23,510 nucleotides of DNA, taken from assembly GCA_037444725.1 (NCBI GenBank), contig JBBILW010000010.1, positions 1 through 23,510 of the forward strand, in the 5' to 3' direction. The notes below the pieces were generated by a model, which made no database searches, was not told the DNA's origin, and worked only from the letters and a program-made list of their open reading frames with translations. Of this stretch, positions 1-7,093 are shown one piece after another. The stretch comes from CAIKKG01 sp037444725. GTDB lineage: Bacteria; Patescibacteriota; Minisyncoccia; UBA6257; GWB1-50-10. Position numbers and translations under genes: made by a program. The number at the start of each line of letters is the position of its first letter. Position 1 is the first letter of the stretch.

Positions 1-64
1 TGAATCCGCTTCGGGAGTCAGCGCTTATCAAGGAATGAGTCTTCAATGAAGTAATGTGCCGCAT
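1..64 (-). CDS. Type IV prepilin / pseudopilin, N-terminal fragment cut by window edge
   Basis: An ATG at 64-62 opens a frame that runs off the left edge without a stop. The 21 visible residues read M-R-H-I-T-S-L-K, then a polar leader, and end in R-S-G-F. A basic or polar leader ending in G-F is what precedes the cleavage site of type IV prepilins (G|F-T-L-x-E), so the hydrophobic pilin helix should begin just outside the window. An AGAGG-like ribosome site lies several bases upstream. The start is 28 bases after the pilC stop on the same strand, giving pilB-pilC-pilin order, a common arrangement in which the pilin is assembled by the two upstream products. The hallmark T-L-x-E is not visible, so the call rests on the G-F end plus context. 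It could be another pseudopilin or, less likely, a chance frame. Confidence 0.65.
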   Translation of the reverse strand, partial: MRHITSLKTHSLISADSRSGF

Positions 65-92
65 GTGTGGTGCCTCTTGCGTTACTCCGGCG

Positions 93-1154
93 TTATCTCG
101 CGTTCAAACCTTGTGAAACCTGATAGATAGGCGTAACCACCGAGATGGCAATAAATCCAACTACGATACCCATGACTACCATGAGCGCGGGCTCGAGAAT
201 CGTCGAAAGATTTTTTGCCGTGTCATCCACTTCTTTTTCGTAAAACTCGGAAAGATAGACGAGGTTCTCGCTCAAGTTGCCGGTATTTTCGCCGACCGCC
301 ACCATCTGCGACACCATGCCGGGGAAGATGCGGGAACGCTTCTCAAGGTGTGCGGAAATTTCTTCACCCTTTGTAATGGCGAGCGCGATTTCTTTCAATT
401 GTTCTCTATAGACGAGGTTTGCGGTTGTGTCGGCGGTAATGGAGATTGCCTCGACGACTTTGATGTCGCTCTTCAAGAGTAGCCCGAATGTTCTGCAAAA
501 ATTTGCCACATTGTAGTTGATAATCATCGTGTTCAACACGGGGACGTAGAAGAGCATTTTATCTACCGCGTGGCGCACAGATTGGATTTTAAGGAGAAGC
601 CAGATGCCAATAACCATCACCACGAGACCGTCGAACACGTACACGCCGTAGACTGCCATAAAGTCGCTGATTGCCATCAGGATTTTTGTAGTTGCCGGCA
701 GGGGAATGTTCAAACTTTTGAACACGGGCGTAATTTTGGGGAAAATATAAATTGTGAGCACGCCTGCGATACCGAAGGTTACGAGGACAATGATAATCGG
801 GTAAATAAGCGCGCCGATAACTTTTTTTCTGAGCTCGAGACTCTTATTGAGTTCGATAGCAAGATAATTAAGATTTTCGTACAGCACGCCGCTGTTTTCA
901 CCGACGCGGATGATGTTGATAGCGAAGTCGCCGAAAATATTCCTGAATTTCTCGAGCGCCGCCGAGAGGAATTGACCGTTCGATACCTCGGTCATCAAGG
1001 AGTCGATGATTTTTTTCATCGAATTCGAGCGCGCCTGTTTTTTAAGCATCTTCAGGCTGTCCAAAATAGACATGCCCGCCTTAATCATCATGGCGAGATG
1101 TTTGGAGAAGATAATCTGTTCCTGCGTTGAAATGTTTAAAAAGAGCTTGTTCAT
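93..1154 (-). CDS. pilC: Type IV pilus inner-membrane platform protein PilC (GspF family)
   Basis: This is the polytopic platform protein that couples the cytoplasmic PilB ATPase to pilin extraction and filament growth. Its 353 residues show the duplicated GspF/T2SSF layout: a first helical cytoplasmic domain (about 12-110, 'FSKHLAMMIKAGMSILDSL'), two membrane helices (about 112-139 and 167-190), a second copy of the cytoplasmic domain (about 215-315, 'FCRTFGLLLKSDI', 'VGENTGNLSENL') and a final membrane helix (about 321-345). It is a little shorter than typical family members of about 400 residues. The ATG lies 7 bases after the pilB stop, with an AAGG ribosome site in the gap, so the two are surely co-transcribed. 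A GspF role in type II secretion cannot be excluded by sequence alone, but the prepilin-like start downstream and CPR biology favour a type IV pilus. Confidence 0.93.
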   Translation of the reverse strand: MNKLFLNISTQEQIIFSKHLAMMIKAGMSILDSLKMLKKQARSNSMKKIIDSLMTEVSNGQFLSAALEKFRNIFGDFAINIIRVGENSGVLYENLNYLAIELNKSLELRKKVIGALIYPIIIVLVTFGIAGVLTIYIFPKITPVFKSLNIPLPATTKILMAISDFMAVYGVYVFDGLVVMVIGIWLLLKIQSVRHAVDKMLFYVPVLNTMIINYNVANFCRTFGLLLKSDIKVVEAISITADTTANLVYREQLKEIALAITKGEEISAHLEKRSRIFPGMVSQMVAVGENTGNLSENLVYLSEFYEKEVDDTAKNLSTILEPALMVVMGIVVGFIAISVVTPIYQVSQGLNAR

Positions 1155-1161
1155 GTGTGCC

Positions 1162-2406
1162 TTATTCGTGAATGACTCTCAGCACTTCTTCTATTGTCGT
1201 AATGCCTTCAAGCGCCTTCCCGAATCCGTCTTCAATCATAGTCGTCATGCCTTTGCTGAGCGCTAACGCCTTGATTTCTGACGCGTCCGCTTTGCGCACC
1301 AGCGCCTTTCGCACGTCATCATCAACGTCTAATACTTCGTGGATACCGATGCGGCCGTAATAACCCGAGCCGTTGCAGATATCGCATCCTTTGCCGTAAT
1401 AGAAGGGCGTAGATTTAGAAATGTCCTTATATTTATCGAGTCCCTGTTGCTCGATAACCTCCTTGAGGCTCTGCAACTCAGGAGCGGAGAGCGTCTTCTT
1501 TGTTTTGCAGTCCTGACAAATTCTTCGCACGAGGCGCTGGCCGACTACCACGTTCACGGTTGAGGCGATAAGGAACGGTTCGATTTTCATATCGAGAAGG
1601 CGGGGGAGCGACGTTGCTGCATCGTTTGTGTGGAGCGTTGAAAGGAGGAGGTGACCGGTTAACGCGGCATTCACGGCGATGCCGGCGGTTTCCTCGTCAC
1701 GGATTTCACCGACCATAATAATGTTCGGGTCCTGCCTCAAAATAGAACGCAAGCCTGAGGCGAAGGTGAGTCCGGTGCGGGGATTTGCCTGAATCTGGTC
1801 GATGCCTTCAATAGCGTATTCGATAGGGTCTTCGATGGTAATAATGGAAACTTCTTTCGTGTTGAGCGTTTTGAGAACCGTATAAAGCGTGGTCGTCTTA
1901 CCGGAACCTGTCGGACCGGTTACGAGAATCATGCCGTACGGCTTCGTGATTGCGCGCTCGATTTTTTTGCGGTCAGCTTCATTGAAGCCGAGCGTACCGA
2001 GCGTAAATTTTTCCGCTTTTTCGACGAGAAGACGCATGACGCAATTTTCACCGTAGTAGGTGGGTGCGATGGAGACGCGAAGGTCTACCGGCCCTTCTCC
2101 TTTCATTTGTACGCGGAAGCGGCCGTCTTGCGCTGCCTGGTGCTCGTCGGTGCGGAGACCTGAGAGCACTTTGATGCGAGTGGTGACTTCAGACTGGATT
2201 TCTTTGGGGAACACGAACGATTCATTCAAGATACCATCGATGCGGAGACGAATTCGAAGATCCTTATCTTCCGGGTCAATATGAATATCCGACGCGCGGC
2301 TGTCGTAGGCGAACTTAATAAGCGAATCGATAAGATCGATAATTGAAAGGTCCGGCCCCTTTTTGAGAAGCTCTTCTATCTTTGTTTTTTCTTCTTTTAT
2401 GGGCAT
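1162..2406 (-). CDS. pilB: Type IV pilus assembly ATPase PilB (GspE family), short form without N1 domain
   Basis: A cytoplasmic hexameric ATPase that drives pilus extension. Visible motifs are Walker A GPTGSGKT (164-171), the Asp box 'TIEDPIEY' (190-197), Walker B 'IIMVGEIRDEET' (229-240), the His box 'GHLLLSTLHTND' (251-262), and a four-cysteine zinc site (C297, C300, C341, C344) typical of PilB/GspE and absent from PilT. The protein has 414 residues against roughly 560 for classical PilB. It starts almost directly in the N2 domain ('SRASDIHIDP'), so the N1/MshEN region that binds c-di-GMP or the platform in other bacteria is missing. No in-frame start upstream would restore it within the short gap. 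A perfect extended -10 lies upstream at 2464-2472, leaving a leader of about 50 bases without an obvious Shine-Dalgarno. The gene is first of the pilB-pilC-pilin unit. Confidence 0.94.
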   Translation of the reverse strand: MPIKEEKTKIEELLKKGPDLSIIDLIDSLIKFAYDSRASDIHIDPEDKDLRIRLRIDGILNESFVFPKEIQSEVTTRIKVLSGLRTDEHQAAQDGRFRVQMKGEGPVDLRVSIAPTYYGENCVMRLLVEKAEKFTLGTLGFNEADRKKIERAITKPYGMILVTGPTGSGKTTTLYTVLKTLNTKEVSIITIEDPIEYAIEGIDQIQANPRTGLTFASGLRSILRQDPNIIMVGEIRDEETAGIAVNAALTGHLLLSTLHTNDAATSLPRLLDMKIEPFLIASTVNVVVGQRLVRRICQDCKTKKTLSAPELQSLKEVIEQQGLDKYKDISKSTPFYYGKGCDICNGSGYYGRIGIHEVLDVDDDVRKALVRKADASEIKALALSKGMTTMIEDGFGKALEGITTIEEVLRVIHE

Positions 2407-2463
2407 AAATCAATGCTGCACGCCGCGTATCTCACACCGCGATTTCCGAATCTGCGTATAAGA

Positions 2464-2472
2464 ATTATACCA
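2464..2472 (-). promoter_or_regulatory. Extended -10 promoter element for pilB-pilC
   Basis: Read on the minus strand the bases are TGG-TATAAT, a consensus -10 hexamer with an upstream TG extension. No convincing -35 is seen 16-18 bases further up, as is usual for extended -10 promoters. The predicted start of transcription is near 2457, giving a leader of about 50 bases before the pilB ATG. Confidence 0.5.
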
Positions 2473-2511
2473 TACATTCAGACGGAAATACGCCGTAAAA
2501 ATTACACGGCA

Positions 2512-2531
2512 ACTGCGGAAATTTCCGCAGT
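2512..2531 (-). repeat. 20-base perfect palindrome directly after the nuclease stop codon
   Basis: ACTGCGGAAATTTCCGCAGT is its own reverse complement. It begins one base beyond the nuclease TAG and precedes the pilB promoter. As RNA it would form an 8-base stem with an AATT loop. The T-rich stretch that follows on the minus strand is about 12 bases away, so it is a weak intrinsic terminator at best. A dimeric-protein operator is the alternative. Confidence 0.5.
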
Positions 2532-2532
2532 A

Positions 2533-3300
2533 CTATTTAAGATATCCAACACGGGTCAGCCAGTCCTCATTTTCCCATTCCCAAAGTTTTTTTGCTCCTA
2601 AAAACGCCTCAAAATCGTTCTCCCAGCGGGGGAATTCCTTCAGTTCGATGTGTCCCTGCATCGCGCTCCATTCATGGTGGCATGTTCGCTGTGCGGGATT
2701 ATTCCATTGCGTTTTAATCTGCCGTTTGCCGCCCTTACTGCGCATCTTCGCGCCGCAGAAAAGGCAAAGCTGGCTCTGATCAATGCGGAGTATCCAGCGT
2801 GTTTCAAGATTTTTTACGACGGGCTTCATCGCATAGAGATAGGCGGCAGTCTGGAGATTGTAATCGCGATAAATCTCCTGCGATGTTTTGATGTCTAAAA
2901 TGCCGAGCTTGCCGCCGATTAACGCAATCGCATCAATCGTACCGGCGTAGCGGTGCTCGTGGCTCGCAAGGCGCTTCTCAACGTATTCGGCGTCGACATG
3001 GATTTTGTTTTCCTTTATGAAATTTTTAAATGCGTTGATAGACGCCTCAATGGTCGGGGGAACGGGTTCGTCGCGTTTTAGAAAAATATTCTCGACTGCT
3101 TCGTGCACCATCGTCCCTTCGGTTGCCGACTGTTGTTTTATGCGTTCACCTTCGGCGAAGCTCGACATTTTTCCGTAGAAACGATAGAGAGCAGGTTTTG
3201 ATTTTATTTCCAAAATACGAGTAACGCGCGGGTACCAGGTGCCGTCGATGTCGTATCCGCAACCTGCCTTAAATTCGTCGATAGATTTAAATTCGTTCAT
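2533..3300 (-). CDS. PD-(D/E)XK exonuclease, MGME1/RecB-nuclease-like, with zinc-knuckle insert
   Basis: A predicted Mg-dependent DNA exonuclease of 255 residues. The N-terminal 'YPRVTRIL' with a following 'KPALYRFY' resembles the 'PSVTTIL..KPAL' opening of phage and MGME1-like exonucleases. Then come 'GTMVHEAVE' (H66), 'GTIDAI' (D123), 'LDIKTS' (D136, K138; the D-x-K core) and 'QTAAYLY' (Q150, Y154; the RecB-family QxxxY motif). All catalytic positions are present. Between the strands 'WILRID' and 'HIELKEF' lies an insertion of about 35 residues with C179-x2-C182 and C207-H208-H209, which looks like a zinc knuckle. Neighbours are the pilus operon downstream and a long gene-free stretch upstream, so it is probably its own transcription unit. 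The substrate is unknown; a phage-derived origin or a role in DNA repair or uptake are both possible. Confidence 0.8.
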   Translation of the reverse strand: MNEFKSIDEFKAGCGYDIDGTWYPRVTRILEIKSKPALYRFYGKMSSFAEGERIKQQSATEGTMVHEAVENIFLKRDEPVPPTIEASINAFKNFIKENKIHVDAEYVEKRLASHEHRYAGTIDAIALIGGKLGILDIKTSQEIYRDYNLQTAAYLYAMKPVVKNLETRWILRIDQSQLCLFCGAKMRSKGGKRQIKTQWNNPAQRTCHHEWSAMQGHIELKEFPRWENDFEAFLGAKKLWEWENEDWLTRVGYLK

Positions 3301-3326
3301 GACTGAATGAGTGTGTTGATCCGTCT

Positions 3327-3375
3327 ATCTTACCAGTAACGCGACCTCTATGGCAGGTTGACATGACGGTGTCAA
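3327..3375 (-). promoter_or_regulatory. Candidate promoter region of the nuclease gene
   Basis: Two overlapping options are visible on the minus strand. One is an extended -10 TGG-TAAGAT (3327-3335) that would give a leader of about 20 bases. The other is a perfect -35 TTGACA (3370-3375) with a weak CATAGA 17 bases on. The TTGACA is also one arm of a 6-base inverted repeat (3358-3363 with 3370-3375) that could serve as an operator. I cannot choose between them. Confidence 0.3.
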
Positions 3376-3565
3376 AATGTCGCTCGGAACCTCTGTTTAA
3401 GGCGTTTAGTAGGGGAGGGCTATTTTGCGTGTTGAACAAAAAACAAATGAAACTATTTTTCAACAAAAATTTTTATGAAATATATCTACGCGCTGCATGA
3501 AAAGTTCCACGAAAAGATTTCACATACGCATAATTATATTTCGATGGGCGAGAAACGAGGGAGAT

Positions 3566-3591
3566 AGAAAAGCCCCCATTTTTTGAGGGGG
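3566..3591 (-). terminator. Intrinsic terminator-like hairpin
   Basis: On the minus strand five C (3591-3587) pair with five G (3577-3573) around a 9-base A-rich loop, followed by C-TTTT-C. It lies about 250 bases beyond the stop of the small secreted protein at 3842. It could end read-through from that long operon or a separate RNA carrying the hairpin array. Confidence 0.5.
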
Positions 3592-3626
3592 AAGAGTGTG
3601 AAAAGGCCAGTAATGCTATATTTACA

Positions 3627-3811
3627 TCTGTCGCACAATATATGTTTCGCGACAGAAGAATGTCTTCTGTCGCTAAACATCATCGCTAATGTGCGACATG
3701 ATAGAAATCGTGTCGCACATTAGCTCTTTGCGACATCGTAAAAGATTCTCGCCAATGTGCAACGTGAATGAATCCCATCGCACATTGGCTCGTCGGAGCT
3801 CTTTGCGACAT
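3627..3811. repeat. Dense array of inverted repeats built on TGTCGC / GCGACA
   Basis: Four hairpins are packed into 185 bases. They are: 3627-3634 with 3649-3656 (8 bp); 3649-3659 with 3663-3673 (11 bp perfect, 3-base loop, sharing an arm with the first so the two compete); 3685-3698 with 3711-3724 (14 bp perfect, 12-base loop); and 3751-3760 with 3780-3789 (10 bp). The hexamer TGTCGC or its complement occurs seven times. The 15-mer AGCTCTTTGCGACAT occurs twice (3722-3736 and 3797-3811), each time just after a hairpin, so the two large units look like diverged tandem copies. The array starts 30 bases beyond the stop of the gene at 3842. It resembles REP/BIME-like extragenic palindromes or a multi-site operator, but I recognise no named element. 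Confidence 0.8.
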
Positions 3812-3841
3812 AACTATGTCTTTTAAACCTTTCGTAAATCG

Positions 3842-4273
3842 CTAGAAGTATCCCACCAGCATCTTTATTGCCTGCGCAATCATTTCTACTATCTGCCGTA
3901 ATATTGCTGCTGCGTAATTTATAAATCCCGGCATGTTCGCGAAGTTTACCGTGCTGTTGAACCACGTCACTATTTTTCCGAACAAATCATTTAACGAATT
4001 GTAATTGAATGATTGGACGCCTTGTTTCAATGCGTCGCCGGCGCTTTTTTCGTTTATAAGCGAGTATTTGGGCAGTTTTTCCTGGAGCTTGTTTCCGAGG
4101 TCATTTATGTAGTTCCAGGCGTCCATAAGAGGCCCTGGAATGGCCAAATTTTGCGTTCCTAGGCTCGTTTGAGGGTCAGATGCGTATTGAGCCAGTGCGG
4201 GGCTATAGAGGCCTAAAATCGCGATAAAACCCGCCATAATGCATACTGATTGGCGTGTTACAGAGCGTTTCAT
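3842..4273 (-). CDS. Small secreted protein of unknown function
   Basis: I do not recognise this 143-residue protein. It begins with a clear Sec signal peptide: basic 'MKRSVTRQ', a hydrophobic core, and a likely signal peptidase site after 'SPALA' near residue 28. The mature part is about 115 residues, rich in Asn, Gly and aromatic residues, with predicted amphipathic helices and a more hydrophobic end (about 115-143, 'AAAILRQIVEMIAQAIKML') that could lie on or in the membrane. No cysteines remain in the mature part. It lies 26 bases after the M23 peptidase, but a perfect extended -10 fills that gap, so it can be transcribed both from the operon and alone, probably as a leaderless message. 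Proximity to a wall hydrolase suggests, without proving, an envelope role. Confidence 0.75.
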   Translation of the reverse strand: MKRSVTRQSVCIMAGFIAILGLYSPALAQYASDPQTSLGTQNLAIPGPLMDAWNYINDLGNKLQEKLPKYSLINEKSAGDALKQGVQSFNYNSLNDLFGKIVTWFNSTVNFANMPGFINYAAAILRQIVEMIAQAIKMLVGYF

Positions 4274-4279
4274 AGGTCT

Positions 4280-4288
4280 ATTATACCA
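4280..4288 (-). promoter_or_regulatory. Extended -10 promoter giving a leaderless message
   Basis: The minus strand reads TGG-TATAAT, a full match to the extended -10 consensus. Only 6 bases separate the hexamer from the ATG at 4273, so the predicted start of transcription falls on or beside the A of the start codon. No -35 match is evident. The element lies in the 26-base gap behind the M23 gene. Confidence 0.6.
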
Positions 4289-4299
4289 TTTTTGTAACC

Positions 4300-5637
4300 T
4301 TAGGATCGCGGACAGCCTGAATCTCCTGCGCGAGGCATTCCAAAGATGCTTGGTAAGTAATCCAGCGGATTGATGGTCACGCCAACAGGTACTACGCCCG
4401 CCGCCGGAGGCACGGCTTTGTATTGAACGCTTGGTGCCCAGAATACGGTCATGTGCACGTGTGTGCCGAATGAGTAACCCGTGTTTCCCATGTAGCCCAC
4501 CACGTCGCCGCGCGCAACGGTATCCCCTTCCTTTACATTAAATTTTGAAAGGTGACCGTAGAGCGTGGAAAGATTGTCGCCATATTGGATGAGAATATAT
4601 TTTCCGTATTGGTAGCGATTCCACCTCGAAGTGCCGCGGTCGTTATTGCCGACTTTAATAACTTTTCCGTCATCGGCCGCAAGCAACGGCGTTCCCATGG
4701 GGCCGCCGAAGTCCACGCCGTTGTGCGTTTTCGTTTTATACGTTTTTACTGCAAACGGCGTGCGTCCGTAGCACTGCGTAAGATATACGTCGTCTATCGG
4801 AAAGCCGAGCACGCCGGGGCGCTTCAGAGGTAAGAGCGTCGGGTCGAAAGACGCGCGCATCTTTTGTTCGATATCTTCGATGACCGAATCTATTTCGCCT
4901 TGCTTCTTATTCAATTCCTCGAGCTGTTGCTGATAATATTGCTCGACGCTTTTCGTCTGATCAAGCAGTTTCTGTTTTTCGAGCTTTTGCTCCTGCGTAA
5001 TTTGCTGGAGGTTTACGAGGTCGTTCGTCTGCACCACCTTCGTATTCTTTTTCTTTTTGTTCTCGTCAATCTTATTCGTGTGATCGACTTCGAGCTGTTT
5101 CAATTTATTGATATTGTCGAGGAGCGATGAGTTCAACGAGGTTATATTCTGGATTTCCGAGACGCTCTGGCTCAGTGTTTCACTGCGCAAAAGACGCGCC
5201 AACAATGTTTCGTTTTCCCTTTGCTGGAGTTCGGTAAAGAGCTGACCGATGGTGATTTTTTGCGCGGCAATTACATCGCGTCCCCTCGCAATTTCCTGAT
5301 TCAGCGAGTCTATTTCATAACCGAGCTTTTCGATGTTCACCGTGTTGGCTTTAATCGAAAGGTTGAGCTGATTTATGTTCGTGTTGTAGAGCTGGATATC
5401 CTTTTTGATGCTGTCGCCGGACTTATTAACCGTTTCAATTGTTTTTTGCAGTGATTCTTTTTGCTGCTGAATCTGCTGGAGCTCAGCACTCTTTTCTTCT
5501 ATGTGTTTTTGAAGCTCGGTGATGGACGTTCCTTGCACCGCTTCGGCTAAAAGATTCGCGGCGCGCGCACGGAACATGCCTCCCAAGAGCGCCATAAGTA
5601 CCACCCACAATGCGAATTGTGCGAATGTCGTGCGCAT
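4300..5637 (-). CDS. Secreted coiled-coil M23 peptidase (EnvC/NlpD-like murein hydrolase or amidase activator)
   Basis: A 445-residue exported protein. An N-terminal hydrophobic segment (about 8-28) is followed by a long Gln/Lys/Glu-rich coiled coil (about 38-262) and a C-terminal M23 zinc metallopeptidase domain (about 278-425). Zinc ligands are visible as H305-x3-D309 ('HNGVDFGG') and H395 in 'HVHMTVF'; H393 and H362 ('YGHLS') fit the catalytic histidines. All key residues are kept, so it may be an active endopeptidase rather than a degenerate EnvC-type activator. The architecture of coiled coil plus M23 is that of EnvC-like factors that act at the division septum. It starts 5 bases after the gltX stop without a Shine-Dalgarno, so it is co-transcribed with gltX and belongs to the same run as ftsW, murG and mraY. 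Confidence 0.88.
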   Translation of the reverse strand: MRTTFAQFALWVVLMALLGGMFRARAANLLAEAVQGTSITELQKHIEEKSAELQQIQQQKESLQKTIETVNKSGDSIKKDIQLYNTNINQLNLSIKANTVNIEKLGYEIDSLNQEIARGRDVIAAQKITIGQLFTELQQRENETLLARLLRSETLSQSVSEIQNITSLNSSLLDNINKLKQLEVDHTNKIDENKKKKNTKVVQTNDLVNLQQITQEQKLEKQKLLDQTKSVEQYYQQQLEELNKKQGEIDSVIEDIEQKMRASFDPTLLPLKRPGVLGFPIDDVYLTQCYGRTPFAVKTYKTKTHNGVDFGGPMGTPLLAADDGKVIKVGNNDRGTSRWNRYQYGKYILIQYGDNLSTLYGHLSKFNVKEGDTVARGDVVGYMGNTGYSFGTHVHMTVFWAPSVQYKAVPPAAGVVPVGVTINPLDYLPSIFGMPRAGDSGCPRS

Positions 5638-5642
5638 GGATG

Positions 5643-7058
5643 TTAGAGCGCGTGTTTGAGTTTTTGGATTGCCTCGCCTACACGCTTTATCGATTCCGGC
5701 CCCCCAAGAATACGGAGAAGCTCGGTCGGTCCCGGTGAATTTTCGCGTCCCGAGAGCGCGACGCGAAGCGGCCAGAGAACATCGCCTCTCCCCTCTTTTG
5801 CTGCGTATTCCATGAGGGCGGTTGTCGTGTGTTCCGACGGGAATGTTGTTCCGTTATCGGCGCTCAATATTTCCGATACGTGTTCAAGGTGCTCGAGAGT
5901 CTTTGCGGGAGCCGCATTTTTCCATGCGAGCATCGATGCGGGATAATCGGCAATGCTAAAAATAAACTCCGCTTCTTTTTGGAAATCCGCAAGACTCTTC
6001 ATGCGTTCTTTTGTTACGGCAATCGCGCGCAACAAGCGATTGGTGTCGGAATACCATGCTTCAGGCATGAACGGTTTCAGATATTCCGCGAGTTCCTTAT
6101 CGCTTAACGCGCGGATGTGCATCGAATTGAACCAGTCTAATTTTTCGGGATTATAAATTGCGCCCGCTTTTTGTACGCGCTTAATCGAGAACGCCTGCAC
6201 CATTTCGGGCACGGTAAATACTTCCTTGTCGTCCGACGGATGCCAGCCGAGGAGCATAAGGAAGTTAATGATGGCGCTCGGCAGATACCCTTGTGCGCGA
6301 TAATCGTTCAACGAATTCGTGAGTACGCGTTTTGAAAGCTTCTTTTTGTCTGCACCGAGAATGAGCGGCAGGTGCGCGTATTTTGGCGTCGGAAGGCCGA
6401 GCGCTTCCTGGAGCATCATTTGTTTCGGCGTATTCGAGAGATGTTCTTCTCCGCGGATGACGTGGCTTATCTTCATGTCCGCGTCGTCGATGACGGAGGC
6501 GAAATTGTAGAGCGGTTCGCGCATCGATTTCGCGATGATGATGTCGCCGAAAAGCGCGGTATTGAATTCCACTTTGCCGCGAATCATATCGGGGAACGAT
6601 ACGACGTGGTCGCGCATCTTGAAGCGTATGACTCCCGGAGTCTTTAATTGCTTCATTGCAACTTGCTCGGGCGTAAGCGAGCGGCATTTGCCGCTGTACT
6701 TCGGCACCAAGCCTTGCGACATCTGCGCTTCATATTCATCTTCAAGTTCTTCCGGAGTGCAGAAACAATAATACGCCTTGTGTTCATCAAAAAGGCGTTT
6801 CAAATTCTTTTCGTATAAATCGAGCCGCTCGCTCTGACGCGCCGGCTCCTCGTCCCAATCAATACCAAGCCACTCAAGATTTTTGAGTATGTCTTCTTCG
6901 AAGCGGCGTTCTGAGCGCTGCTTATCCGTGTCCTCTATGCGTAAGATGAATTTTCCTCCTTCGTGACGGGCAAAAAGCCAGTTAAAAAGGGCCGTGCGGA
7001 CGCCGCCAATGTGCAAAAAACCTGTTGGCGAGGGCGCAAAGCGTACTCTCACTTCCAT
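5643..7058 (-). CDS. gltX: Glutamyl-tRNA synthetase (GluRS, class I)
   Basis: It charges tRNA-Glu, and in organisms lacking GlnRS also mischarges tRNA-Gln for amidation by GatCAB. It has 471 residues, the usual length. The class I signature one reads 'APSPTGFLHIGG' with HIGG (16-19) for HIGH; 'FILRIEDTD' (37-45) is the glutamate pocket; the KMSKS equivalent is 'KLSKR' (240-244). A zinc-ribbon motif C98-x-C100, Y121, C125 matches the zinc-binding insert of bacterial GluRS. The C-terminal part is the all-helical anticodon-binding domain. The start is fixed by 'MEVRVRFAPSPTG', and a -10 element sits 7 bases before the ATG, implying a leaderless transcript. Whether it discriminates between tRNA-Glu and tRNA-Gln cannot be told by eye. 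Confidence 0.96.
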   Translation of the reverse strand: MEVRVRFAPSPTGFLHIGGVRTALFNWLFARHEGGKFILRIEDTDKQRSERRFEEDILKNLEWLGIDWDEEPARQSERLDLYEKNLKRLFDEHKAYYCFCTPEELEDEYEAQMSQGLVPKYSGKCRSLTPEQVAMKQLKTPGVIRFKMRDHVVSFPDMIRGKVEFNTALFGDIIIAKSMREPLYNFASVIDDADMKISHVIRGEEHLSNTPKQMMLQEALGLPTPKYAHLPLILGADKKKLSKRVLTNSLNDYRAQGYLPSAIINFLMLLGWHPSDDKEVFTVPEMVQAFSIKRVQKAGAIYNPEKLDWFNSMHIRALSDKELAEYLKPFMPEAWYSDTNRLLRAIAVTKERMKSLADFQKEAEFIFSIADYPASMLAWKNAAPAKTLEHLEHVSEILSADNGTTFPSEHTTTALMEYAAKEGRGDVLWPLRVALSGRENSPGPTELLRILGGPESIKRVGEAIQKLKHAL

Positions 7059-7065
7059 AGGGGTT

Positions 7066-7071
7066 AGTATA
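7066..7071 (-). promoter_or_regulatory. -10 element for gltX, predicted leaderless
   Basis: The minus strand reads TATACT (5 of 6 to consensus) with 7 bases to the gltX ATG, placing the transcription start on the initiation codon. No good -35 is seen. It lies in the 35-base gap after the murG stop, so gltX and the M23 gene can be expressed apart from the upstream wall genes. Confidence 0.45.
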
Positions 7072-7093
7072 CCCTAAAACGCCCAATTAGTCA

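Larger units (their letters stand above)
3301..3841. other. 541-base gene-free stretch
   Basis: No credible coding frame is found on either strand. On the minus strand it holds, in transcription order, the palindrome array (3627-3811), a terminator-like hairpin (3566-3591), an A+T-rich tract (about 3430-3540) with a 7-base inverted repeat (3430-3436 with 3459-3465), and the nuclease promoter region. I see no tRNA or other known RNA signature. It may encode an unrecognised structured RNA. Confidence 0.6.

Noticed and set aside
2533..3300. Cas4 nuclease
   Set aside because: It has the PD-(D/E)XK and QxxxY motifs, but lacks the N- and C-terminal Fe-S cysteine layout of Cas4, and no CRISPR genes are nearby.
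3301..3600. tRNA, RNase P, tmRNA or SRP RNA gene
   Set aside because: I looked for cloverleaf and conserved-core sequences in the gene-free stretch and saw none.
3627..3811. CRISPR array
   Set aside because: The repeats are inverted, irregularly spaced and of unequal length, without uniform spacers, and no cas gene is present.
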